Assembly (NCBI RefSeq): GCF_023091745.1
Contig: NC_068935.1
Location: 20,939,775 to 21,003,774, forward strand
Length of the DNA stretch: 64,000 nt
Direction: 5' to 3'
DNA from: Budorcas taxicolor
Lineage: Eukaryota > Chordata > Mammalia > Artiodactyla > Bovidae
The position numbers and the translations under genes are program-made. Below, piece by piece: positions 1 through 11,220 of this stretch (positions are counted from its first letter, which is position 1; the number at the start of each line of letters is the position of its first letter). The notes under the pieces were generated by a model. The model was not told the DNA's origin. It searched no databases and saw nothing but the letters and a program-made list of their open reading frames with translations.

Positions 1-190
1 CGTCTCCATAGAGTTCTCCAGGCAAGAATACCAGAGTGTGTTGCCATTTCTTACTCCAAGAGATCTTCCCCTGATGGCTCAGTGGTAAAGAATTCACCTG
101 CAATGCAGAAGACACAGGAGATGTGAGTCAATCCCTGAGTTGGGAAGATTCCCTGAAGGAGGACATGGCAACCCACACCAGTTCTTGCTA
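1..190. repeat. Composite Bov-tA-type SINE (partial)
   Basis: Left-arm copy of 57892-58145, cut by the window start. A SINE tail (about 1-68) and a tRNA-like head (about 70-180) are both recognisable but lie in opposite orientations, so this is a rearranged SINE or two fused fragments. The same arrangement occurs at 29090-29330, so it predates the older duplication. Confidence 0.7.
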
Positions 191-836
191 ACCTCATGGT
201 TAAGGTAAAAGAGAACGTGGATATCTTCCCACAAATTTTCCTCAGAGAGATATTCCTTACCTGGACATCCCCTGAGGTTCATACAATGGGGGCAGAACTC
301 AAAATTAAATGGCCAACTAACTAGTGTCAGAAGCTACCAAACTCTTGTTTTAATTGTAATATTCCTATGACAATGGCAGGAAAAAACTATCAGAAAATTT
401 CAAAGTCTTTGTTCTCTCTTGGCATTGTAGAAACCCTGTAAATATCACTAAACTATTATTCAAAATGACTGTATAGTTTTGAATGATGTTATGATAGCCA
501 GAAACTTTTGATAGAATTCTGACTGAAAAAGCAAGAACTTATCCAGTCTGATAAAGCAGACACAGTGTATGTCCAGGTTTCCCAAGGAATTTTACACAAC
601 TATTAGAAACACAAATGAAATCTCAACGTTCTGGAAGGCATTGACTTCTTATGTGGTTCTTTTATAGACTGTTGTCCAGAAGATGCATTTCAACCGGTCC
701 CTGTGTGAATACAAGTTACTGGAGTCCTATCTCTACTGAGTGGATTTGGGAGGGGTAATATGATCAGTTAGACTGGTCATGAAGGGTTTGACTTAAGAGA
801 GTTTCTCTCCTCTCTAAGAGATCATTTCTGCCAGAA
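191..836. other. Unclassified non-coding arm sequence
   Basis: I see no gene or recognisable transposon. The sequence is AT-rich and has diverged but clear counterparts at 28441-29090 and 57246-57891, so it is part of the older duplicated block. Confidence 0.5.
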
Positions 837-1072
837 GCAAAATACTACTTTTAAGACTAGTCCTGCCACTTACTAACTATGTGTGAATTTAGGGTGGACT
901 AGTTCACTGCTCTGAACGTTCATATTATCATCTTTAAATGGAAAAATGACACCTGTCCCATAAGGCTGTAATCATTAAATACCAGAAACACATGTTCTAT
1001 TTTTCAGTAATGTGAAATTCAATGAGTATCATTAACACAGCACTGAGCACAGTGTCTGACATAAACCAGTTA
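837..1072 (-). repeat. MIR SINE
   Basis: In reverse complement it follows the MIR pattern: an 'actgtgctcagtgctgtg' core, then a Pu-rich 'catttaaagatga' section, then 'agttagtaagtggcagga'. It is mirrored at 57010-57245 and has a diverged copy at 28195-28440. Confidence 0.7.
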
Positions 1073-1710
1073 TTAATTCCCTTTCTCTAGATGCACACAA
1101 AGCCAGATTTTATGCCCAAAGGGATGAGTCTTCTACTCATAGGAAAGCTAAAAATTCTACAGGGTTTTCCACGTGAAAGTAAATGAGGTGGGTGGAACAC
1201 AGTCACAGTTGGCTTATCACTGAGATGGAGCTACAACAGAACCAGTTCGTTCCATGTGAGGTATATACTAGAAATCAGTGAGCAGGAAGCGGGTTCTAAC
1301 AGACTGCAGAATAAAGTCAAAACCGGAAGCAATTCCAATAATTTAGTGCATGACTATTCAAAATTGTAAAGGCAATCAGTGACTGGAAAGTGTGGTCCAG
1401 ACAACAAGTTAGTTCTGCTGATTCTACTAAATGGTATAACTCACTTTCCCAGGACTTTTGCTTGTAAAGTATGGGCAGTGACCTTTGTACAAAGGTGACA
1501 CTGAAGATTCATGACACTATAGTCCATTGAATGTTATTCCATTTTGCTGGCCAGATGAAACCTGAATATTCACAGTCGGATAAGAAACCATGACCATCAA
1601 CGTAGAAGGCTTTACAGATGTGACACGTGCTTCCAGAGCTCTCCCAAGGGCATGAGGTGTTAGATTTTGCCAAGATGCTGGTATATCTTAAATTCTCTAT
1701 TTTGTTTCAG
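1073..1710. other. Unclassified sequence upstream of candidate exon
   Basis: No repeat or ORF recognised. The first part (to about 1355) is shared with 27921-28195. The last 20 bases form a pyrimidine-rich tract ending in ttgtttcag, which could serve as a splice acceptor for 1711-1855. Confidence 0.4.
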
Positions 1711-1855
1711 TGATGACTATCAAGGTCATAGACGAGATGGTGCTAGTGAAGACGTTCCAGAGTCCAAAAAAAGGGTGACCTTTGCTTTAACAATCATGGA
1801 TAGAGGTGAAGGCAGTGACATATGTCTCATGTGTTGCAAAGTGAACGAAATGGAG
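1711..1855 (+). CDS. Candidate protein-coding exon (unidentified gene), left arm
   Basis: A pyrimidine-rich tract ending in cag lies immediately upstream (1691-1710), and 1855 is followed by gtgggt, a plausible splice donor. Between them 145 bp stay open in a frame that gives about 48 residues starting DDYQGHRRDG and ending KVNEME. The frame is open back to an ATG at 1667, but continues only three codons past the donor. The peptide contains KKRVTFA, which fits the RVxF docking motif of protein phosphatase 1 partners, and a CLMCC cysteine cluster. I do not recognise the protein. It is neither BovB nor L1. The strand is opposite to the RTL4 copy 8 kb away. It could be a real exon, an exon relic, or chance. 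The splice sites and openness are seen directly; any PP1 link is inference. Confidence 0.3.
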
Positions 1856-2052
1856 GTGGGTGAGAATTAGGTCAATCATACTCTCTTCTCTTTCTAAAGG
1901 TGTATGTCAGGGTCTCATGCCTACAGTCATGTGTTGTGTCTTCATCCAGGGCAGTATACTCTGATGGTTACAATTAACTATGTGGTATTAAAAGAAGCTA
2001 TTACTTATGCTAGGTACCATGGTACTGGGTATGACTGGAAGTAAGTACAGGA

Positions 2053-2905
2053 CCACGTTCAAGGTAAGGAGGGGCGGCTGTGAGGAGATATCCCTTGTCC
2101 AAGGTAAGGAGCAGAAGCTGTGCTTTGCTGAAACAGCCACGAAGAGATACCCCACGTCCAAGATATGAGAAACCCAAGTAAGATGATGGGTGTTGCGAAA
2201 GGCATCAGAGGGCAGACACACAAATGATAATCACAGAACTAGTCAATCTAATTACATGGACCACGGCTTGGTCTAACTCAATGAAACTAAGCCATGCAGT
2301 GTGGGGCCACCCAAGACAGGCGGGTCATGGTGGAGTGGTCTGACAGAATGGGGTCCACTGGAGAAGGGAATGGCAAACCACTTGAGTATTCCTGCCTTGA
2401 GAACCCCACGAACAGTATGAAAAGGCAAAATGATAGGATACTGAAAGAGGAAGTCCCCAAGTCAGTAGGTGCCCAATATGCTACTGGAGATCAGTGGAGA
2501 AATAACTCCAGAAAGAATGAAGGGATGGAGCCAAAGCAGAAACAATATTGTGACTGGTGACAGAAGCAAGGTCTGATGCTGTAAAGAGCAACATTGCATA
2601 GGAACCTGGAGTGTCAGGTCCATGAATCAAGGCAAATTGGAAGTAGTCAAACAGGAGATGGCAAGAGTGAACATTGACATTGTAGGAATCAGCGAACTAA
2701 AATGGACTCAAATGGGTGAATTTAACTCAGATGACCATTATATCTACTACTGTGGGCAGGAATCCCTTGAAAGAAAGGGAGTAGCCATCATGGTCAACAA
2801 GAGTCCGAAATGCAGTACTTGGATGCAATCTCAAAGACGACAGAATGATCTCTGTTTGTTTCCAAGGCAAACCATTCAATATCACAGTAATCCAAGTCTA
2901 TGCCC
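2053..2905 (+). mobile_element. BovB LINE, 5' part (left arm)
   Basis: Begins in the BovB 5' UTR repeats ('aaggtaagg' units) and runs into the start of the endonuclease domain. The frame from 2622 gives MNQGKLEVVKQEMARVN, then SELKW (which includes a conserved catalytic-pocket Glu) and HYIYYCGQESL. The element is broken at 2905 by an LTR and resumes at 4255. A frame change after NKSPKCST and the LTR insertion make it non-coding. Confidence 0.9.
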
Positions 2906-4254
2906 GGCCAGGAGCCAGCAAGGAGATCTCACCCATGACAAGGTCATGTGGAAGAGACCTGATAAGCAAGGCTTCAGGACTCGAGAGACCCCCTGGACCT
3001 GCTTGAGCATCTACCCCCAAACCAGAATCCGTCTGTCTTACTATTTTGCGCCTTTCACCAACTCTTCTGACATTAACAGGGGGCTATCCCTGACCACCTT
3101 TCTCTGGAGAAAATCAGCTTAGGGCTCTAGCTAATAAGTCTCTTGGACATGAAAGGAATATTTCAAATCAACACCCCACTCCCGTTAGCATTCTAACTTG
3201 CTTCGCAGGTTTATCCAGACTCTTGTAGCTATGCATGTGATTATTCACAGCCTCCCAACTGTGAGAGGTACAGGAAGCATAAAACATTCTAAAAATATAG
3301 AGCCTTTCAAAGAGTTAAAAGCTATTAGAATAGTACTGGTGTAGGATTTCATTGTTGAGCCAATGCTTGCTGCTAAGTTCCCATATCTCTTATCCACTGT
3401 GCACCTGGGAGTGCATTACTTAATGTAGTTGGAATGTAAGAAAAACAAGTGTAGCCATGGAATTAACCATACCAGACCTTTGAGCTAATTGGTTCCTTCT
3501 TTTTTGTAACTCACTACACCTTTGCTCTGTGAGAAATGTAACTCTGTTTAATACTTTCTGAGGCTGACATAGATTAGAAATATAAAGAAAAAAACATTTC
3601 AAGGGCAAAAAAGTTTTCTGGTTGAGCAGCCTTTATCAAAAGAGGGCCATAAAATGTTCACAGGCCTCCAAGGCCAGAAGATAATGTACACAACATTGTT
3701 TATGGGAAAGGTATGCAAAAAAAAAAAATCCTGGTTTCAATAAAGACAAAACAGATGCAATGTTTGGGCTGACTCTGTATGACTTTGCATCTTTCATTTC
3801 CCTCTATGTCCAAGTCAAGGTATAAAAGTTCCTTTTCAAAAGAAAGATATGGGCCTCGCTCGCTGAAGAAGTTTGGTCTCCCCATATCTGTCTGTCTGTC
3901 TTTCTTTTTTCTCTCTCTTACTCTCTTTTGCAGGCTGATCCATTGGAGCATAGAGGCTCTCTGATTTCACTTATCTGCCTGGGCTTCTAAGACCTGAATG
4001 GGAAGGCGCTCTGCATCTTCACTCCCTCGGGAGACCGGGAGGGCGCCTGCAGCCTACATGAACAGAGCAAGTCTCTTGTCTTGGGACTTTAGTGGCTTTC
4101 TGTGTAAACAAAGTAATATCAGCCTCTTTCTCTCCTGTATTTTCCTATCTATTTTCTTTCTTATTCTTTCTTTATCTTTCTCTAAATCATTCTCTTTGCC
4201 GACGCCATCTCTCCTGAGGGTTATCTTGGATCCTGCGGGGGCTGGACCCTAGCA
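2906..4254. mobile_element. Solo LTR of an endogenous retrovirus inside BovB (left arm)
   Basis: About 1.35 kb of non-BovB DNA splits one BovB at codons that are contiguous in other copies. The flanking bases atgccc (2900-2905) and ataccc (4255-4260) look like a 6 bp target-site duplication with one later change, as expected for an LTR element. A TATAAAAG box lies near 3821, followed by a pyrimidine-rich stretch. No gag, pol or env sequence is present, so I read it as a solo LTR left by LTR-LTR recombination. Orientation is unsettled: the TATA box favours +, while the terminal tgctag reads well on -. It is present in both arms. Confidence 0.7.
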
Positions 4255-4570
4255 ATACCCCAACCAGTAACGCCAAGGAAACTGAAGTTGAATGGTTCTA
4301 TGAAGACATACAAGACCTTTTAGAGCTAACACCCAAAATAGGTGTCCTTTTCATTATAGGGTACTGGAATGCAAAAGTAGGTAGTCAAGAAACACCTGGG
4401 GTAAGAGGCAAATTTGGCCTTGGAATACAGAATGAAGCAGGGCAAAGGCTAATAGAGTTTTGCCAAGAGAATGCACTGGTCATAGCAAACATCGTCTTCC
4501 AACAACACAAGAGAAGACTCTACACATGGGCATCACCAGATGGTCAACTCCAAAATCAAACTGATTATAG
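4255..4570 (+). mobile_element. BovB LINE, endonuclease part resumed after LTR (left arm)
   Basis: Continues the element of 2053-2905. It encodes the endonuclease stretch with YWNAKVGSQETPG (the usual D of the DWN motif is changed to Y) and ends within the part that reads TSPDGQ in other copies. At 4570/4571 it abuts BovB sequence in the opposite orientation. Confidence 0.88.
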
Positions 4571-4916
4571 TCCCCTTCTCCTCTCGCCTTCAATTTTTCT
4601 CAGCATCAGGATATGTTCAAATGAGTCTGCTCTTCACATCAGGTGGCCAAAATATGGGAGTTTCAGCTCCAACATCAGTCCTTCCAATGGACATTCAGGA
4701 CTGGTTTCCTTTAGAATAGACTGGTTGGATCTCCTTGCAGTCCAAGGCACTCTCAAGAGTCTTCTCCAACACCACAGCTCAAAAGCATCAATTCTTTGGC
4801 ACTCAGCTTTCTTTATAGTCCAACTCTCACATCCATACATGACCACTGAAAAAACCATAGCCTTGACTAGGTGGACCTTTGTTGGCAAAGGAATGTCTCT
4901 GCTTTATAATATGGAG
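4571..4916 (-). mobile_element. BovB LINE 3' fragment, inverted (left arm)
   Basis: On the minus strand the frame 4634-4888 gives VKAMVFSVVMYGCESW, the conserved region downstream of the RT domain. It meets 4255-4570 head-on. The true 3' end of BovB is missing, so the classic 5'-inversion model of retrotransposition does not explain it simply. Confidence 0.85.
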
Positions 4917-5668
4917 TCAAGGGGTGTTAGCTGACAATCTTAATGGCTAATGGCACAAATTGGGATGACCCGGTGCCTGTATCCCATTGTATATGGACCT
5001 GCCAAATCGTCTGTGGGTTAGTGTTCCCTCTCTGACACTGGAGAGATTACTTGTACCCTATGACTCTTTAATTATCCCCTTCTACTTCTATATCCCATGC
5101 AAACCATTCTCTTGTTAACAATTCCTTCTTCATAGTTGTAAAACGATTAGATTATTTCTTGCTTGCTTGCATCAACCATGTAGCACATTTGCCCCCCTCT
5201 GAAATTACAACCTTGATTGGACCTTGGGCTTCCCCAAGCCTTTGCAATTGCAGACTGCATTTTTCTGAGTAGAGGATATGTCATTTGGTCTCTGTAGATT
5301 TTAATTAGTTTCACTCTGAGATACATTCACTTAGGTATAGGAATCATCCATGTAACTTTATGCTAACTCATGCTAATTGAAGAGGATGGTATCACTACAA
5401 CAGCTTGTTGAAGTGGTAAACAAAATGGTCACTAGCTAGTGGGCAGGAAAGCATTGACCTAGCGTCCTCTTCGTATACTCAGTCAGGCTGTTGGATTACA
5501 TCACATAGAGTACAAGAAGTCCCACATTGGGAAATTTTCAACAAGTGGCTTCTAGAAGTAGGAGGTGAATGGAACTTCCTAGCCCATGGGTAGCTGTTCT
5601 TAGAGGCTATGAAATCTGGGGAAGAAGGTAATGTTGCTGCAGAAGGAAAATCTCATGCATAAAATAAA
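4917..5668. other. Unclassified non-coding sequence (left arm)
   Basis: About 750 bp with no recognised gene or transposon. Mirrored at 52414-53165. Confidence 0.5.
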
Positions 5669-5890
5669 GCGTGTGTGTGCTAAGTCTCTTCAGTCATCTC
5701 TGACTGTTTGTGACCCAGTGTACTGTAGCCCGCCAGGTTCCTGTGTGCATGGAATCTCCCAGGCAAGAATGCTGGAGTCTGTTGCCGTTTCCTCTCCAGG
5801 GGATCTTCCTTACCCAAGGATCAAACTCGCATCACTTGGTTCCTGCATTGGCAGGCAGGATCTTTACCATTAGGGCCACCTGGAAAGTCT
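5669..5890 (-). repeat. Bov-tA-type SINE (left arm)
   Basis: Reverse-complement SINE: the BovB-like tail comes first ('gtgacccagtgtactgtag', 'aggcaagaatgctggagt'), then the tRNA-like head ends at ggccacctggaaagtc. Mirrored at 52192-52413. Confidence 0.85.
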
Positions 5891-5940
5891 GCATAACATA
5901 AAGGGACATTTTACATGGCAAAAGTACATGTACATAAAAA

Positions 5941-7652
5941 TTCTTCAGGAAAATGAGAGATACCAAGGGAACATTTCATGCAAAGGTGGGCTCAATAAAG
6001 GACAGAAATGGGATGGACCTAACAGAAGCAGAAGATATTAAGAAGAGGTGGCGAGAATACACAGAAACTGTACATAAAAGAGATCTTCATGACCCAGATA
6101 ATCACGAAGGTGTGAATACTCACACTCACCTAGAGTGGGACATCCTGGAAGGTGAAGTCAGGTGGACCTCAGGAAGCACACTATGAACAAAGCTAGTGGA
6201 AGAGATGGAATTTCAGTTGAGCTATTTCAAATCCTAAAAGATGATGCTGTGAAAGTGCTGCATTCAATATGTCAGCAATTTTGGAAAACTCAGCAGTGGC
6301 CACAGGACTGGAAAAGGTCAGTTTTCACTTCAATCCCAAAGGAAAAAAAAATGCCAAAGAATGCTCAAACGACCACACAATTGCACTCATCTCACATACT
6401 GGTAAAGGAATGCTCAAAATTCTCCAAGCCAGGCAATACGTGAACTGGGAACTTCCAGTTTTATCTGGTTTTATAAAAGGCAGAGGAACCAGAGATCAAA
6501 TTGCCAACATCTGATGGATCATCAAAACAGCAAGAGAGTTCCAGAAAAACATCTATTCCTGCATTATTGACTTTGCCAAAGCCTTTGGCTGTGTGGATCA
6601 CCACAAACTGTGGACAATTCTGAAAGAGATGGGAATACCAGATCCCCTGACCTGCCTCTTGAGAAATCTAATGCCAGTCAGGAAGCAACTGTTAGAACTG
6701 GAGAAGCAACAACAGACTGGTTGCAAATGGGAAACGGAGTACGTCAAGGCTGTATATTGTCACGCTGCTTATTTAACGTATATGCAGAGTACATCATGAG
6801 AAACGCTGGGCTGGAGGAAGCACAAGCTGGAATCAAGATTGCCGGCAGAAACATCAGTAACCTCAGATGTGCAAAGGACACCACCCTTACAGCAGAAAGT
6901 GAAGAAGAACTACAGAGCCTCATGATGAAAGTGAAAGAGGAGAGTGAAACAGTTGGCTTGAAGCTCAACATTCAGAAAACGAAGATCATGGCATCTGGTC
7001 CCATCACATCATGGCAAAGAGATGGGGAAACAGTGGAAACAGTGGCTGACTTTATTTTTCTGGGCTCCAAAATCACTGCGGATAGTGATTACAGCCATGA
7101 AATTAAAAGATATTCGCTTTTGGAAGGAAAGTTATGCCCAACCTAGACAGCTTATTAAAAAGTAGAGACAATACTTTGCCAACAAAGGTCCGTCTAGTCA
7201 AGGCTCTGGTTTTTCCAGTAGTCATGTATGGATGTGAGAGTTGGACTATAAAGAAAGCTGAGTGCTGAAGAATTGATGCTTTTGAACTGTGGTGTTGGAG
7301 AAGACTCTTGAGAGTGCCTTGGACTGCAAGGAGATCCAACCATTCCATTCTTCTTGAGATCAGTCCTGGGTGTTCAATGGAGGGACTGATGTTGAAGCTG
7401 AAACTCCAATACTTTGGCCACCCGATGTGGAGAGCTGACTCATTTGAAAGTACTCTGACGCTGTGAAAGATTGAGGGCAGGAGGAGAAGGGGACGACAGA
7501 GGATGAGATGGTTGGATGGCATCACCGACACAATGGGTGTGGGTTTGGGTGGACTCCGGGAGTTGGTGATGGACAGGGAGGCCTGTCGTGCTGTGGTTCA
7601 TGGGGTCGCAGAGGGTGGGACACGACTGAGCGACTGAACTGAACTAAACAGA
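5941..7652 (+). mobile_element. BovB LINE, 5'-truncated, RT half (left arm)
   Basis: Starts in the linker after the endonuclease (RDTKGTFHAKVGSIKDRNG), passes through the reverse transcriptase (ELFQILKDDAVKVLHSICQ; RQGCILSRCLF) and ends with the BovB 3' tail 'cgactgagcgactgaactgaac'. The RT active box, normally YADD, reads CAKD at about 6868-6879, so the catalytic pair is lost. There are several frame changes, one near the A run at 6343-6351. That run is one base longer in the right arm. A dead element. Confidence 0.93.
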
Positions 7653-7671
7653 ACAGAGAAATTGATGATAA

Positions 7672-7893
7672 ATTGTTGTTGTCAACGCTCCGTTGCTAAG
7701 TCATGTCCAACTCTTTGTGACCCCATGGACTGTAGCCCACCAGGTTCCTACATCCTTGGGATTTCCCAGGCAAGAATACTGAAGGGGGATGACATTTCTT
7801 TTCAGTGCATCTTCCTGACCCAGGGATTGAACCCATGTCTCCTACGTGGTAGGCAGATTCTTTACCATGGGGATAACCTGGGGAGTCTGGGAT
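7672..7893 (-). repeat. Bov-tA-type SINE (left arm)
   Basis: Reverse-complement SINE with tail 'gtgaccccatggactgtag' and head ending 'ttctttaccatggggataacctggg'-like sequence. It directly follows the end of the BovB at 7652. Mirrored at 50188-50409. Confidence 0.85.
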
Positions 7894-8659
7894 AAACTGT
7901 GGCACTAAGATAAAGAAAGATTGGTGGTTACATCAACTGAATGCTCCTATCAACATGCCAGGACCACACTGGAGTCAGTAAGGAAAGTGACTGGAGGCCA
8001 TTGGGTTAGTCCTTTATGACAGAATTGGTGGTGCTAGATCAGGATACCTGCAGGTAATGCCAGAGTCACTTACATTTCAAATAGAGCTACCTGATAGAGC
8101 CTCTCAAATAATCCCAATACACTTGTGGGAATTTCTCAGCACAGGGGAAATATGTGCATTCAGGTCTCCTTGTTGTGAGAGCATATGCAGTAAGGTGGAT
8201 ATATAGCAAGCTATTGATAAAGCAGACTCCTTGCAAATACAAATAAGAATTGGCACCGTGGTTAGTGAGGCACTGACAGGTGAAAATATCTCTTTGTTAG
8301 TGCTTTAAGCTAAGGGTAATAAGGTCTTAGTTGGGTTTAGGTATTGTCAAACCATAATTTTCTAGGACAGACTACAGTGGCGCTTCAAGTCCTGAGTGGC
8401 CTTGCTGGATGCTAGGAAATACTGATTTACTAATATTACATCAGGGAAGCCATTATGGGAACATACTCTAGCATGAAGAATCAGGGAACAAAGAGCAGAT
8501 AATTACCAGAATACACCAATTATCACTGTATACCCTTAACATTTTAGGGACTTTTCCTTTTCAGCCTAGCCCTGCTTTTGTTCAGTAGCATTAGGGATCC
8601 ATACAGAGTGGAGCTATGCCAAAAGCATAGCCTCATTTTGTGAGTTTTACGGACAGAGG
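7894..8659. other. Unclassified non-coding sequence (left arm)
   Basis: About 770 bp without a recognised gene or repeat. Mirrored at 49422-50187. Confidence 0.5.
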
Positions 8660-8880
8660 GTGCTGATGTTTGTGTGCTGTATGCTTAGTCGCGTCCAACT
8701 CTTTGCGACCCGATGGTCTGTCGCCCCCAGGCCCCTCCATTTAAGGGAATTCTCCAGGGAAGAATACTGGAGTGGGTTGCCATGCCCTGCTCCAGGGGAT
8801 CTTCCCAACCCAGGGACCGAACCACGATCTCCCACATTGCAAGAAGATTCTTTACTGTCTGAGCCAACAGGGAAGCCCAT
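8660..8880 (-). repeat. Bov-tA-type SINE (left arm)
   Basis: Reverse-complement SINE: tail 'gcttagtcgcgtccaactct' first, tRNA-like head last, ending 'gagccaacagggaagccc'. Comparatively little decayed. Mirrored at 49201-49421. Confidence 0.88.
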
Positions 8881-10026
8881 TGATGTTTATACCTCAGGAT
8901 TTTAAACATGAGATGGTTTAGAAAATTGTCTGCCATTAACTACTCTTTAAGATCTTCAACTAGTTAAAGGGTCCCCAGAGGTCATCTATAGGGGTAGAGC
9001 TTAGCGTCAAGGGGCAGAGGTCCTAGATCATGCTGATGCCTCTAGAGTCAGAAACTACTGAAAGGCCTGATCCTCAGCCTTCAGTGAGATTTAGTCAGCC
9101 AGGTCCCCTATGTAAGGGAGCAAGGACATGCTTCAGACATAGTCATTATGATGTAACACATTCCCCAACTCTCACTAAATAGTTATCAGAGGTCATCATC
9201 CTAGAGCATTTTGACTTGGCCATAAGACATGCTGGAACCTGAAGTAGGTTTGAAGCAATAGGGAGGAGGCTAGGGCCTGGGTAAAAACATGTACCAACCT
9301 GAAGGGCTAGTTCTCAAATAAGTGTACCCAAATGTCCAAGCAGATAACTGGGAGGTCGATACCATCTAGTTTGTCAGTAGCAAAAGTTTCGGGTGGTTGG
9401 GCAAGCAGAAGCATTTAAATAGTAATAAAATAAAGTATCATATGAAACGGTGGCAGAACTGTGTTTCCATGAAAGTTGGTTTATTTTAAGGTAGTACTAG
9501 TCAACAGGTGGATCAGGTTTCAGCTTCTGGTAGAAATGTTGGTAGGATGTGAAATGCAACTGGGACTTCAGCCAAGAGTCTTAAAAAACAAGGAACTAGC
9601 ATACAGACCCATGAGAGTGAGGGTGAGAGGCTTGGAGCCAAGTGTAGGCACAAAGACTTGGGCCACAAAGCTCAACCCTGGTGTCTATTACCCATTGGTG
9701 AGGATGAAGGTTCCCAATGCATTGCCAGGCTGGTTTCCACTGGGTCCGAATGAGCAGAGTTTTTCCTTCAGGCTTTCAGTACTCTTGGAAAGTTAGTCCC
9801 AGGTGCAGAAAGTGCATGGAAGTTCATCGTTGTTGGATCAGGTTTGGTGATGGGTCAGCAAATGAACAAGATCTGGTTGTTGAAATTCTCAGAAGCATGA
9901 GTTTATGACTGTCTGTAAGGTGGTATCCCAGTTCCCCACCTGTATTTTAAACGTTAATGCAGGATATAAATCAGTAAGGCTGGAGGTGAGGGAGTATGTT
10001 AACCATGTGACTTGCCTGGGTTCCTC
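8881..10026. other. Sequence downstream of the left RTL4 copy
   Basis: About 1.15 kb with no recognised transposon. It lies 3' of the minus-strand RTL4 remnant and may be its former 3' UTR. On that strand an aataaa hexamer occurs near 9480-9485. The ORFs here are unremarkable. Confidence 0.4.
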
Positions 10027-10560
10027 TTACTGATCAGTTGGGTTATTCATGTTTGCTGGGGCTTGAGAGCTTTTGTCCAGGCAATCTATTGGGAACTGAC
10101 CTGCGTGGCTGCAGTAGAGGCATGCCTGAATTTTTCGCTGGTGGGCTCTTCTGATTGGAGTGAAAGGTGTCTCGCTTCCTTGCAGCTGTATAGGGTCTTC
10201 CATGGGTGCTGGCTGCGTGCGGTTGGAGAAGCTTGGTAGAAGCTCTGGCTGGTCACTACGTTTCTTGCCGAACTGAATACACTGAGTCAAGACAAGGTCT
10301 GGGATATTGTCCTTCCGATCTGGGCCACTAACTTCATCCTGAATGGAGTCAGCTAGGTCTTCTTGGAAATGATCACTCTGACTGGATTCATCATATCTTA
10401 GATACTCAGGGAGGAGCTGAAAAGTCGTGTCATCCTGCTGAGAGACGTTGTCCTCTTTGTCAACCTTAGTATTCACCAGGGGGTTCATTTTCTCTTTTGT
10501 GGGCTCACCAAATGACTGCGGAACTCAAGAAGAAATTTCTCGTACTGCTTCAACAGAGCG
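10027..10560 (-). pseudogene. RTL4: RTL4 (ZCCHC16/SIRH11) gag-derived pseudogene, left arm
   Basis: The 153-codon frame 10027-10488 matches the C-terminal half of RTL4, a eutherian gene domesticated from the gag of a sushi-ichi Ty3/gypsy retrotransposon. Recognisable parts in order are KEKMNPLVNTK, SQQDDTTFQLL, DNIPDLVLTQCIQFGKK, EDPIQL and a terminal zinc-knuckle CLYCSHAGQFPIDC. The preceding residues (LLKQYEKFLLEF) sit in another frame, and the frame break is at about 10519-10520. The N-terminal half, roughly 150 residues in other species, is not found upstream, where an old MIR lies instead. The CCHC His is replaced by Gln. I read this as a truncated, frame-broken copy. The surviving ORF could still be translated, but nothing shows that. 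Identical to the copy at 47521-48054. Confidence 0.85.
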
Positions 10561-10985
10561 ATAGGGAAGGAGGTGATTCTGAGTAACTCTCTCTTGTATC
10601 TTCTGGAATGAAGTGGGGCTAGGCAGAATTGAGTACCAGAACTGGATACCAGTGGGCAGACAGTGGTTTTGCTCTGTGATCAGAGGGACAGCGTCATGAG
10701 TGAGTAGCCAAAGCTGTTAGCTATTAGGTCACAAGTGTATGCTGAGAGCTCAGAAATGCTCAAAACTCTTATCCACCATTCAATGTTGCCTCTTCTTTAG
10801 GAAAATGCCAGTATTATCCCCATTTAGAAGAAATTGATTACCTGAAGACACACAGAAGATTTGGAATTAAGAAGATAAAGGAAAGAGTTATAGTAGGTTA
10901 CTTTCATCCTTCCTTTGATAATATAGGGGCATTCTGCCCTCAGACTACGCCTACGGTTCTACATTTTTCTTCTTTATAAGAGACT
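10561..10985. other. Sequence upstream of the left RTL4 copy
   Basis: The expected N-terminal coding half of RTL4 should lie here but cannot be read in any frame. Part of it (about 10620-10830) is loosely MIR-like. Mirrored at 47096-47520. Confidence 0.4.
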
Positions 10986-11106
10986 CAAACAGGTTTACAA
11001 TCCAAACTGATCTTAGACATCATCCAGACCACATTCATAATTTCACAGAGAAGAAAAACAGGCTCAGAGAGGTAAAAATATTTACCCAAGAACACACAAC
11101 CAGTTG
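10986..11106 (-). repeat. MIR SINE fragment (left arm)
   Basis: In reverse complement: 'gttcttgggtaaatattttt' followed by 'acctctctgagcctg', the MIR 3' half. Mirrored at 46975-47095. Confidence 0.75.
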
Positions 11107-11220
11107 ATATCAGAGGTGTCGTGTTCATCAGGACTGCTGTCCAAAACAGCACTTCCTCTGGGACTCCAAATGTGCTTACATTACTTTGGCATAATGACAG
11201 TTCTTGGCCCTGGCTACGCC

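Noticed and set aside
8660..8880. tRNA gene
   Set aside because: The tRNA-like A/B box region belongs to the head of a Bov-tA-type SINE. No cloverleaf with intact acceptor stem was evident, and the same holds for other SINEs here.
9476..9796. 106-codon frame next to RTL4
   Set aside because: No recognisable domain and no splice or start support. It is antisense to the presumed RTL4 3' region.
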